Source: Isoetes taiwanensis
Taxonomy: Eukaryota; Streptophyta; Lycopodiopsida; Isoetales; Isoetaceae
Assembly (NCBI GenBank): GCA_021234155.1
Contig: JAJEKV010000008.1
Location: 18,987,308 to 19,051,307, forward strand
DNA: 64,000 nt
Direction of reading: 5' to 3'
The notes below the pieces were generated by a model. The model had not been told where the DNA came from and did no database searches. It saw nothing but the letters and a program-made list of their open reading frames with translations. Both the position numbers and the translations under genes were made by a program. Positions 11,141 to 20,859 of this stretch are shown one piece after another (position 1 is the stretch's first letter; each line of letters starts with the position of its first letter).

Positions 11141-13370
11141 GGTATGGGATAAAGCCTGGAAAGGTTGGGGCCCATTAGATAACAATTTCCTTGAAGGATC
11201 CGCCCTTTTGGTGCGTTGGTTATCACTAGAGGTGCTAGTGTGTTAACATTATCCTACAAGCCAAATACCCCTCTTACATCCTACCAGGCACTAGATATCT
11301 TACACCTGCATTCCATAAGTCGAATCTGCTCACTCATTCATATTTTAGAGTAAAAAGACATAACTTGTATACAGAATCGTCAGAAAATTGATGCAAGTTA
11401 TTACATTGAGATTAAAAAGAAAACAATGACAAGCAAATTATAATGATTGTTGGTAAGTAATGATGATTGGTCTTTGTAATATTGTGATGCCTAATAGAAA
11501 CACATATCAAACAGTTAAGGGTCTAGGGATTTGAACCCTGGATACTCCATTTGCCTAGACATGCAACTGTCATACTTGTGCCCAAAACATCTACAGTTGG
11601 CAAAACCAAACTAGTGAAAGATTGAAACCAGCATGAATTCAACATGTGTGGCATTATTTGTTGAAGCACAACATACTCAATGTAAAAGATGGAATTTATC
11701 AGCGGGTTTCATATATTAAGACAGAGCTAGCTTCTCATATGCTTGTAACATATTGCCTAAATATGGATAGATCAGAACTACTAATACGCAAATACAACGC
11801 TAGACTGCACTTTTGGCACATGCGTCGAGAGTACTGATAAAGGCAGCCTTATTAGGTCGTTTGTATTCTTGCTACGTCCATTCAAACAATTGAAGAGCCC
11901 CATGCAGTTGTCCATGTTGAGTATATATTATCTCACTCCATGCTACAACATCCATGCTTGTTGCTACAAAAATTACACTTGGAATTTTGCAGATCTCTAA
12001 TCTAGTTGACTAGAAGAAATGCACCAGACTAAAATTTTAAAGGTACCTATGTCAATCTGTTCATTGAACTACTTCATCGCACCATTAGTTCTACATAGAT
12101 GAAACCCAGATTTAAATTCCTGGATATTGTAGCTATTTACACTGCAAGCCAAATATAGATCATGTAGAGATAAGATAAAGATTTTAACATAGCACAGAGG
12201 CTAGCTAGATGCACACAACTGTCCAGATATATATCAGATATGTATTTGACAATAGAGCATCACATTTAGACCGTTCTAAAATACATGACATAGACTAGAT
12301 ATAAAACATCTTTCACGTGCTAGTGAACCCATCCAGGACTCCACACTAGAAATAAAAAGCAACATGTAGTATATTCAAGCCACGGATCTGTTTGCCTTCA
12401 ATGTAGGCGTAGAGGAGAGAAGGTGTCATTCATCATGAAAAACAAAGTGAAATACCTTAGACAGAGGTCTGTCGTGCTCTGGACCAATGCGACTGCTGCT
12501 CTATTCTAAGTAAACCTAAACCTAAAATATTTTGTATTTCTAAGGATAATAGGAAAATTCTTTAACCTGGGGTATTCGGCTTGCAGTTTAACTTGGGGTA
12601 TTCAGCTTACAAATTACAGAGAGTTGAATGGGTAGGCCGAATACCTCCCCCTTCTTGTTTTTTAGTCGGAAACAAAATACAGGATGCGAGCCGAATACTA
12701 CGTGAGGGCATTCGGCTTAAGGTTTACTGGAATTGAAGCCTATATCTGGAGCATGTATTTTCTTTGATTTTCCTTATCTGTTGTTTTGTCAAAATGTCCC
12801 TAACTTTGTTCCTCCTATTTTTGTTCTTGCAAAAGTTGTTTTTCTTGATCCTCCTTTTCATTTGTAAAAGAAGTTCGAATTTATTCTTTTCTGAAGATGG
12901 TGTCCATCCATTTGATATAATAGCATCTAATATACATATTCATTTGCAAAAACACAGTGAGAGATTACCCGCGCCTTTGAATATTATCAACTACAGCTAC
13001 AACATCTTGAACTAGTAAGCATTTTGAACTGGGTTGTTAAAGCTCGGTGGGTCAAGGCAAGATTGTGTGCAGTGAATTTACTATCGTATAAAGTTACTTC
13101 AAAACTGACAGGTTGCTAAGCATGAGCCTTTTAAATTGCTCAAAGCTAAGCAAGGAAGAAGACCAAGGGTGCCCAACAATGGAGAAACGGGAAAATTTGA
13201 GAAATGGGGTAGAACAATGCATGATTTTTCTATTTTTTATTTTTAAGAAAAGGGTTATTGAATGCATGATATTTTGGAAATTTGAGAAACGGGATAAAAC
13301 AATGCGTGATTTTTTTTATTTTTGAGAATAGGGTTATTGAATGCATGATATTTTAATTTTTGAGAAAAGG
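11141..13370. other. Unassigned DNA; contains a tRNA-like B box and a short repeated motif
   Basis: No gene is supported in these 2.2 kb. On the minus strand, CAGGGTTCAAATCCCT (about 11525-11540) is a good polymerase III B box with a paired T-arm, suggesting a SINE or tRNA-derived scrap. I cannot fold a complete tRNA around it. The motif TATTCGGCTT recurs in both orientations at 12570-12735 (GGGTATTCGGCTT, GGCCGAATACC, GCCGAATAC, GGGCATTCGGCTT). Confidence 0.4.
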
Positions 13371-13374
13371 GTGA

Positions 13375-13850
13375 TTTTCTCTAGCACATTGACAATTTCC
13401 TTCTCTATCTCTAGGCCAACTTTCTCCCTCTGCCTTGGCACTTTCCTTCTCTATCTCTCGGTCAATGCCTGCCACTTTTGCTCTCTAGCACCTTGGCACT
13501 TTCCTTCTCTATCTCTAGGCCAATGCCTGCACTTTGGCGTCTTGGCACTTTCCTATCTCTACCTTGGCACTTTCCTTCTCTATCTCTCGGCCAATGCGTG
13601 CCACTTTCTCTCTCTAAGCCCGACTTTTCCTTCTCTATCTCTAAGCCAATGCCTACACGGCTTTATCTCTCTAAGCCAATCCCCCCCTCCCTTAGCTTAA
13701 ATCTCCCCCTCTCTCCCTTTCTCTCTCCCTTTCTCTCTCTCGCGCGCCTCCTTGTCTTAAATCTCTCTTCCCCCCTTAGCTTCTCTCCTTTTCTATGCTC
13801 TCTCTATTGCTTGTTCTAGGCACATTCTTTCTCTAGGCTTTGGTCGAACA
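13375..13850. repeat. Pyrimidine-rich minisatellite
   Basis: The unit CTTGGCACTTTCCTTCTCTATCTCT(A/C)GGCCAATGCC, about 55-65 bp, repeats five or six times with internal losses from 13375 to 13690. It grades into a CT-rich tract (CTCTCCCTTTCTCTCTC) to about 13780. The two long open frames across it (13341-13700 and 13478-13819) are low-complexity translations of the repeat and are not genes. Confidence 0.8.
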
Positions 13851-15070
13851 CGACTGTGAGTCGCCTTCAGCTCTTATCTTTTGTTCAAGCCCATTCTAAG
13901 AAGCTCATAATATCCTTTAGGTCTTATCTTCAATTCAAGCCCATTCCAAAAGAATTCCAACAGTAGCCGAAATTGAACCTCCCCCCACAAGATTGAACTC
14001 CCCCAAACCCTTCTCGTGCCAACTACTGAAGGCGGGCATCAATTGTGTCTTGGAACCGATCTTTGAACCTTTAATAGCCCTTTAGCTCCTTAATCCTCTT
14101 TCATGTCCTACAATCCCAAATCTCCCATGACCCATGGCCTTGTAGCTATCTCCCCATGTCCCAAGGGTAGGGATTATGATAGCCATGCCCATCAAGCCTC
14201 GGCCAGTCTCAGACCCAAACCCCTGCCCAGACCCAGTCCTAATCACCTAACAAACTCGTTTGGGAAGAGCACATGGATGGCCCATCACACAAACGACCTA
14301 GACTCGACAATAAGAGAAAGGAAGAAGCCTCTTCATGCAGAAGGAGGCCCACACAAAGGCTCAGTCGGCAAGCTCGACTCAGCAGGTTAATGGCTGCCGC
14401 CATGATGTAGCAGCACGCCAGGCATTTACGAAAAATTGAAAGCAAATAAAAGCAACTATTGAGGGTAATGCAGCTAGAATTGTGGGCCTGGAATAATAGA
14501 TGAAATCCTCAATTCCCCAGGTGCTCAAAAGCAATTAGCTACAGAGAAGCAATGAGTCGTGGGAATGGACACTCGCATACAACAACTTGAGGATAGTATA
14601 CGCTTGGAGCAATTTGAAAGGCATCAAGAAAGGATGCATCTTGCTGATCTCTAGGCCCGCATAGACACCTTGTCTGCGACATAGGCCAGGGACTGTTTGG
14701 GGCAGGACACGAATGCCGCTATCTCCTGCATACGGTCAGATGCAGGTGAGACCACTACCAAGCCAGCCAATGTTGCTTGGATGCTCAATGAGCAATAAGA
14801 GCTAGACCGGAGATGCCAAAATGTGGTGGTTCATGAACTTTCAGAGGAGGCAGGAGATCATCTCACTAAGCACCTCCAAGATCATGTCCTCTCTCGCATG
14901 ACACTTTAAAGACGTACACATTATAGGGGAAGCCGCCTTGGTGCTCAATGCTCTGACCGCCCATGCATTGTCACATTCACAGTTGCAGACACACAAGTGC
15001 CAAAGGCAATATTGCGTCAGGGGAGGCAATTGGAGGGGATCACCCTATATGCTGACCAGGATCTCACCCC
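13851..15070. other. Unassigned GC-richer DNA
   Basis: An open frame at 14103-14390 (95 codons, SYNPKSPMTHGLVAISPCPK..) has ordinary composition but no motif I recognise. The rest is fragmented in all frames. It could be decayed retroelement internal sequence, but nothing specific supports this. Confidence 0.35.
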
Positions 15071-15073
15071 TAT

Positions 15074-15660
15074 GACGACCATACGAATATTCGTATCATA
15101 CGAATATTATATTCATATGTATAAAAGATGGTTATCACACGGATGCAAAAGGATATTTACACAAGACAAGGTTCGAACTTGCAACCTTCTAGTTGCAAGT
15201 TACACACCTTTGCCAAGTGCGCTACCAATAGTTACTAAAGATATTCCTTCACGTCTTTCTCATATGCGGGGCTGCTTCTAGAAGATTCTAGAATATTTTA
15301 ACACCTACATGCATGTGTGACACTTGGCGTGATCTCATCCATTGGAGTGACGTGATCCTGATCGTTGGCCTATATATAAGAAGGCACCTCCTTCTTGTCG
15401 AACCATTCTGGTTTAATGCCAGTCTTGAGCCTTCTAAGCATCTATCTCGAATTCCTGCTTGCCTTCAGACGATTGTACTCTTGATTCTTGTTCATATATT
15501 AGATTCTTTGCCAATCTTGGCATATCCGTATTTCTTACGTATCTTCCAAGTATTTTCCTTATTTTCGCGTGGGTTCATGACAGTTTGAACTGGAATCCCT
15601 TACCGATTCTTGCCTGCTCTGATTCTAAGCATCTCTACGGAGGAGATTTCATCTTTATTA
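15074..15660 (+). promoter_or_regulatory. LTR-like promoter region of gypsy element E
   Basis: The block precedes gypsy gag and has a strong TATA box, TATATATAAG (15371-15380), about 300 bases before the gag frame. It also contains a perfect 16-bp palindrome, ATACGAATATTCGTAT, near 15089-15104. I could not fix the LTR ends or a primer site, so the extent is approximate. It likely drives transcription of the gag at 15680 onward. Confidence 0.5.
15165..15240 (-). repeat. tRNA-like (SINE-head-like) sequence inside the LTR-like region
   Basis: On the minus strand the A-box-like TAGCGCACTTGG and B-box-like AAGTTCGAACC are spaced as in a tRNA. The T-arm pairs perfectly (GCAAG / CTTGT around TTCGAAC) and a four-pair D stem is possible. 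The acceptor stem does not pair and the anticodon loop is nine bases, so it is not a functional tRNA. A tRNA-derived SINE head or tRNA pseudogene is the best reading. Confidence 0.5.
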
Positions 15661-15689
15661 CAGCAGGTCCAATAGCTTGATCAAGTATA

Positions 15690-16523
15690 CCAGCAGTCGC
15701 AGTCTGATAATAAGGAGCTCAGAGAATGGATTGCTTTACACGAATCTGCTTCCAGCTCTGGATTGAGGCCATCGGAGCCTAAAATTAGTTTGTCTGAGAT
15801 GTTTGACAGCACTCGGTCCAAGCTTCATGGATTTTTGAAGCAGATCATGCTTGTGATCCAGCTCCAACCTCATAGATATTCCATGGCCCAGGAACAAGGT
15901 GAGTTGATTGGTTCTCTCCTCACAGAGGCAGCTCTAAGTTGGTTTGCTCCTTTATTAGAGAAAGGATCCCCAGAATTGCAGGATTTTGTTGCCTTCATTG
16001 CAGAGCTCGAGACATGCTTTGGAGACACTGATCGTCAGCGCACAACCGTCACAAAACTCTGGAATCTCAAATAAGGCTCTCGTCCAACATCAATATATGC
16101 ATCAGAATTTTGCCAAATTGATGTAGATACAGCCGGGGATGATGTTGCACTTCGAGATTGCTTTCGAATGGCATGTTGTTATCTATGGAGGACCCTAAGA
16201 CTCTAGAAGAAGCCATCAGATTTGCAGTCTGTTGTGATAATCGACTCTTCGAACGTAGGCAAGAGAGGCGTAGTCATGCCTTTCCAATCTCACAAGCACC
16301 TGTTGTTGCGCCTGCCCTGGTCCCATCTGTAGAACCCAGCAGATCGGGGCCCGAGCCTATGCAGATCGATCGGGCGGTTCGAGGACCCTTGTCTGCTGCC
16401 GAGAAGCAGCATCGGAGAGAGGCTAATCTTTGCCTCTACTGTGAAGGAGCTGGTCATGTTGCGCGTAAATGCCCTGCGAAGCGCCCAAATCAGTCAGAAA
16501 ACTCCAGGGGCCGGTCCGAGTAG
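15690..16523 (+). pseudogene. Gypsy gag (element E), broken
   Basis: Gag of a Ty3-gypsy element in two frames. The capsid part (frame open from about 15690, ORF 15763-16074) has the family pattern LLTEAALSWFAPLLEKGSPELQDFVAFIAELETCFGD. The C-terminal part (16158-16523) has DPKTLEEAIRFAVCCDNRLFERR and a CCHC knuckle, CLYCEGAGHVARKC (C-x2-C-x4-H-x4-C), for RNA binding. A stop at 16072-16074 and a frame change separate them. The wording resembles the sushi/Tf1-like branch of chromoviruses, known in plants mainly outside the flowering plants; that placement is an inference. Element D is inserted about 700 bases downstream. Confidence 0.85.
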
Positions 16524-16539
16524 TAGGAGTCTTTCGTCA

Positions 16540-16900
16540 TCTGGCCGCCATTTCTCAGACTCCTTGCATACTTCATGACAGGTTTATCCCATCAGATAAG
16601 GTCAGCAAGGAGGTTTTTATCTCTATATCATTAGAATCTGAGGTTGGGAGGTTGAAAGCATTGATGCAACTTGATTGTGGTGCAAGTGCCTGCTTTATGG
16701 ATAGTGCATTCGCCACTAAGCACGCCATCTCAGCAAGATTGAGCATCCCAGTTCTATCAGTATGATTGATGGATGTGAGATCTCCTCAGGCGCAGTCATA
16801 GAATGTACTACACCTCTTCAGGTTTTGTTCGAGGAAGCTTCTTGTAGCGTTTTCTTCAATCTCATCGCTAGCCCACATGTGCCAGTAGTCTTCTAGGTCT
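16540..16900 (+). pseudogene. Gypsy aspartic protease (element E), broken
   Basis: Following the knuckle, the frame ending at 16765 contains VFISISLESEV..LKALMQLDCGASACFMDSAFA. This is the retropepsin active-site region, with D-C-G-A in place of the usual D-S-G-A or D-T-G-A. After a stop, a second frame has FNLIASPHVPVV, matching the end of the protease domain. Reverse transcriptase is not found downstream because element D begins at 17199. Confidence 0.75.
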
Positions 16901-17198
16901 ACCCTGGCTCGAGCTACACAACCCACAGATTGATTGGCATACTAGATCTTTTCGGTTTGCTGGTACTAGCTCTAGTTCCAGTTCATCTGCAGTTCAGGCC
17001 TCTGCAATAACAGCTACTTCAATCCGTGCAATATTGTGGGCTCCTAATTCCGTCCTTAATATTCCTGTTTCTGCTCCATGTCCTGATTCGGCTCTTGTCT
17101 CTGCTCCAATACATATCCTAGATTCTGACCATGTTCTAGATTATGTCCCAGCTCCAATTCCTTCTCCAATTCCTGTTCCAATTGCTCCTGCTCCTGTT

Positions 17199-18679
17199 TG
17201 TGACGTTCTTCTAGGTATTTATATGGTATACATATGCATACCATGACACATCACCAGTATTTAACTAGACCCCTAAGGGTCAATAGGGGATAACTTGGGT
17301 TCACTTAAAAGGGATTTTATTAGCTATGCTAATAAAATTAGTGGATAAATAACCTAATTATGCTAATTAGGTTATAATTAGTTAAATGGAACTAATAGGG
17401 GAGCGCCACCTAGCCCAACTTGATTGGCCAAGTGGGACTTGCCAATTTGGGAGGAGAAATTAGGGTCCTACCCCTGTTTCTACCCCAAAATCGATTGGGA
17501 AGAGGAGAGGAAGAGCAACTACCAGTTCTTCCCAACAGACCCGAAGAATGGAAGCCTTCCGTGATAACAGCTCCATCCAAGAGTGGTTAGTCCCTAGATA
17601 GCTTGTACTTCCGGTAACACTTCTTTGAATAATGGAATGGTTAAATTCTTTTTCGTATGTTATTATGATGATGATGGATACTTGGATGGTGCTTATATTC
17701 TCTCTTTCTGCTCCCTCCGTGCATTGGAATTAAGGGAAGGGTAGAGACCTAAAAGCCTCTTAAAACAAGAGATGTTTCTAGCTAGACCCCTTAAAACCCA
17801 ATAAATGCGGCCTATGCACAAGAACCAACCTAGTTGTAAATGCTATGATGTGGTTGAGCGGTGGAGCCTTGCTGAACATGGCTACTGGGGCTCCTATAGT
17901 GTGCTAGGCTTATAGTCGGTCACTATATGTGGGCCAGGTATGGATCTGACACCTCCTGGGTCACAGGATATGGCCTTTATGGATGTCTTTGGCTTTGCAT
18001 AGATTTAGGGGGGTAAGTCGGGTACGAATAGGGTTCTGCAGGTGTGGCAGATATCCCCTAGCACACCCATGGAACCGTTGTGGTCCTGGAGGGGAAGCTT
18101 CTCTGACCTGCCTCATCGGACCGGGAAGATGTAACCCGGAGTAGTCCCATAGGGTGATTCCTTGGGATTGCGTCTCCAGAGGGCTACAAGCACGACATAG
18201 CATGATTCAGCCTATCTGCAAAGTGTGCACAGGAGGGGCGGATGGAGTGGACAACCCTAGCCATTGTCTTATGCCAGCCAACGGCATGTTATACTTCCAT
18301 CTGCTGCTATCTTGAGGCCCTCACCGTCAGTTGACACCATGGAGTCTGAGCTCGGGTAGCGCCTTGTCATGGTGTATTGCTCATGTTATTTATGGTTGTA
18401 TTGTCTTTTTATTGATGATGATGGATGGGCCCCCCTTCGTGGTGGTATATTATTTTAGCATGACTGTTATATGCTAACATGTATGTACGCTTCCGCTATA
18501 TAGGATTCCCATAGAGGACGTGGGACGAATGACACCTATGTGTTCCTCACCCGAGCACTTGGCCATCCCAAGTGGTCCGAGTATGATAGAGGCCCCTACC
18601 ATGGTGATATAGTCGCCACGGGAGGGGAATTCCCGTATTTGTACGATGGGAGCATCATATAGATTATGGGAGCGTCACA
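17199..18679 (+). mobile_element. Gypsy element D, 5' LTR, about 1481 bp
   Basis: The LTR starts TGTGAC and ends GTCACA (6-bp inverted repeat), followed by G and the iMet primer site TGGTATCAGAGC at 18681. Within it is an open frame only by chance. The first 540 bases match, in inverted orientation, the truncated LTR at about 47625-48131 (shared GGTATTTATATGGTATAC, ACTAATTTTATTAGCATAGCTAA, ATCGATT, CTCCCTCCGTG). The two are the LTRs of one split element. The insertion site is inside element E. Confidence 0.9.
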
Positions 18680-18680
18680 G

Positions 18681-18692
18681 TGGTATCAGAGC
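18681..18692 (+). other. Primer binding site (tRNA-iMet) of element D
   Basis: TGGTATCAGAGC lies one base after the LTR end. It fits the primer type used by plant chromoviruses and copia elements. Confidence 0.9.
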
Positions 18693-19322
18693 ATGATTTT
18701 GGTAGACCAAATCATTGCACTGGCCATAGTCTAACTCGTTATAGTGGGACTTTGCCTTTGGTTAAAGTGTCCCAATTCTGTAGTTAGCATGTGGGTTGAC
18801 CCAGTTATAGGGGGACTAATTTAGTTGAGTAGGAGAGTGTTCTATAGTAGGGTGAGTGGGTTCAGATGGTGAAGCAAGGGGTTCGTGTGTTCCAAGTGCC
18901 ATAACTTTCTCCAGGTAGCTCGGATGGACGAGATTTTTGCACCAATGCGTCGGGCATGATCCAATTACCCTAGATACATCGTCACCCGACATTGAAATGG
19001 CATCAAAAGGGCCCAAAATCATACTCGGGCGCCGCTATACTTTTAAGTCATAGAATCCGAGAGAAACACACGATAAATCCAGCAGCCCCGGATATAAAAA
19101 CGATATATACGCCCAGATAAATTAAAAAACAAAAAAAGGTTACGTAAAAATGAATTTAAAACAAAAAGTGATTCGTTATTTTACTCTTCTTTTTGCTTAA
19201 AAGCCTCGCCCTGCCGTCCCGCCATAGCCGCGGGGTAGAAGCTTCAAAGCGCCGCCTCTACGCTTTGACCCATCGCTTCTCGCTATCCAATAGCGCCTCC
19301 TTTCCCCTTTTTTCCAGTCCCT
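18693..19322 (+). other. Untranslated leader of element D
   Basis: About 630 bases between primer site and first plausible start codon, with no supported frame. It is the normal place for a packaging leader. Around 19050-19160 it is A-rich. Confidence 0.5.
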
Positions 19323-19514
19323 ATGAATATGGCTCGTACTCGCGCTACCCAAAACGACGGCACTCTTAGTGGACCCCAAATCTTTGCCGAGCTTGGGGAG
19401 CAATTAGCTACCGACCCTGCACAGGTAGAACTACTCTTGGTTGAGCTCGTGCAACGTTTTGTCGCCGGGCATAGAATACCTTACCACATCTTCCACTTGT
19501 CCGAGTGCTTTTGA
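19323..19514 (+). pseudogene. Short frame at the gag position of element D
   Basis: A 63-codon frame starts MARTRATQNDG, the kind of basic start common in gypsy gag proteins, and ends at a TGA. It is followed 32 bases later by a longer frame in another register (19547). I do not recognise a domain. By position it should be the N-terminus of Gag. Confidence 0.4.
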
Positions 19515-19546
19515 TAAAACTTAATCTTCTCTAGCAACCTTACACC

Positions 19547-20490
19547 TTGGTCGAGCAACTCGACCAAGTCTTAATGCTAATGAAGTTTGACCCGCCCCCA
19601 TGCGTGGAAGTCTCGGAGGAAGAAGCCGTTCGGAGGGAGGCTGCCAGGATCCGAGAACTTGCCCGTGGAGATGACGCCCCGGAGATGGAGAGGGGAGACC
19701 GAAAAGTTCGGGGATTTGAATACGTGTATCTGGGTGATGGAAGAGCCATCATAGCCGGAAACCCCTTCGACCTTCCTCCTTACGAGTACGATGATGCCAC
19801 CCAAAGTTTTGATTGGGGTGAAGCCCCGTCCTACCTTAAGGTGGACCACTTGAAAGCAATTCAGCTGGACAAGCAAGCCCAGCTAGACCGCTATCATGCG
19901 GAGCTGCTACGAAGGATTACCGCCCGATGCCTCGTTGAGGTGGAGGAGCGCATGGCAGCAGCCCGTGCAGCACACGAAGAGGCCGATAGGGCCGAACAGC
20001 AACGACAAGCCAAGGAGGTTGCCAAGCAGAGCCAGGACCAACAGCAGCAACTCCAACCAAATCCCGAGCAGGATATCCAGCGCGCTCCTGACTAGACGGA
20101 ATCCTCTACTGTTAAGAGGCGGCGCAAATCCGCTGCTCGTAAGTCTGGGAGTGCGCATAAGGAGAAGCTTAAGGCTGTTGAGGGTATTGGGAAGGCCACA
20201 AGCTCTGCCCGTCGGCAAGACCGAGTGTATGCAGCCCGGCCTCACCCAGTAACAGGGGGCAAGACCTTGCCCCAGAAGCCGACGCAGCACCAGAGAGTGG
20301 CGCCACCAAAGAAACCGCATTGGTTCAGACCAGGCACAGTGGCCTTAAGGGAAATTCGCAAGTACCAGAAGACCACAGAGCTACTGCTATGGAAGCTCTC
20401 CTTCCATCGCTTGCTCCGTGAGATAGCCCAGGAGTTTAAAACCGACCTGCGGTTCCATACCTTTGCCATACTTGCGTTGCAGGAGGCTGC
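19547..20490 (+). pseudogene. Long frame with coiled-coil part, basic linker and histone H3 fold, one TAG inside
   Basis: One register stays open from 19547 to the H3 break near 20490, apart from a single TAG at 20093-20095. The first 182 codons have no recognised domain: an acidic/charged start (EVSEEEAVRREAARIRELA), then a helical, Q-rich end (EEADRAEQQRQAKEVAKQSQ). After the TAG comes a basic linker ([12 protein letters not shown]) and then the histone H3 body from about 20245: [46 protein letters not shown]. The canonical ARTKQTARKS tail is absent. The segment lies between the leader and protease of gypsy element D, where gag belongs. Either a histone gene was captured by the element, or an H3 retrocopy landed in frame. 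Substitutions ([10 protein letters not shown] for LLIRKLPFQR) argue against a working nucleosomal histone. Confidence 0.75.
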
Positions 20491-20556
20491 CGGTTCAAGT
20501 CCCGCTATGCCCACACTTTCTTCTTTCTTCCTTTCTTTCTTTCTTTCTTTGCAATT
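20491..20556 (+). repeat. Insertion in the H3 frame: tRNA 3'-end-like text plus TTTC microsatellite
   Basis: Between LALQEAA and the H3 C-terminus the expected EAYLVGLFE codons are replaced by CGGTTCAAGTCCCGC, which resembles a T-arm/B box, followed by a TTTC run (20518-20550). It shifts the frame. The minus-strand open frame here spells GIAGLEPAA, a well-known spurious translation of such tRNA-like ends. There is no AG acceptor at the end, so this is not an intron. Confidence 0.65.
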
Positions 20557-20646
20557 GGGGATGCCAACCTTATCCATGCCAAAAGGGTTACCATCATGAC
20601 GAAGGATTTGGCTCTCGCCCGAAGAATTCAGGGAGACCATAATTAG
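20557..20646 (+). pseudogene. Histone H3 C-terminus, out of frame with the rest
   Basis: The codons read [29 protein letters not shown] and stop, against the family end [30 protein letters not shown]. The order and length are right. The frame differs from the upstream H3 part because of the 20491-20556 insertion, so a complete H3 cannot be made from this copy. Confidence 0.85.
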
Positions 20647-20767
20647 CTTGCCTGTCAAGCATCTTTTGTTGTATCAATTTTGTACATATATGAATATAAT
20701 CAAATTTTGTCTGTCTAAACTCTGCCTGGAAAAAAAAAATTAATTATTTAATTATTATAATTACTGA

Positions 20768-20795
20768 TGCTGACGTCAGCATAAAAAGTTAAAAG
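20768..20795. promoter_or_regulatory. bZIP-type palindrome TGCTGACGTCAGCA with adjacent TATA-like run
   Basis: A perfect 14-bp palindrome (20768-20781) contains TGACGTCA, the C-box bound by plant bZIP factors. It is followed at once by ATAAAAAGTTAAAAGT. It lies 80-100 bases before a stretch of fragmented coding text that starts near 20860, so it may be an old promoter inside the captured segment. Function is inferred only. Confidence 0.4.
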
Positions 20796-20859
20796 TGTAC
20801 TTTTTGACCTTCAGGGTTTCATTCTTTCTCTTGCTTCTTTTGTGTCTTCCTCCTCCTCC

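Noticed and set aside
13341-13819. Two overlapping frames rich in Leu, Ser and Phe
   Set aside because: They are translations of the CT-rich minisatellite.
15165-15240. A functional tRNA gene
   Set aside because: The A and B boxes and T-arm are good, but the acceptor stem does not pair and the anticodon loop is too long.
17034-17246. Proline-rich frame (PAPIPSPIPVPIAPAP) at the start of LTR D
   Set aside because: Its first part is the degenerate end of element E and it runs into the LTR of D, so it is not a gene of its own.
20242-20658. Minus-strand open frame of 138 codons with GIAGLEPAA
   Set aside because: It is antisense to the H3 pseudogene, and GIAGLEPAA is the known spurious translation of tRNA 3' ends.
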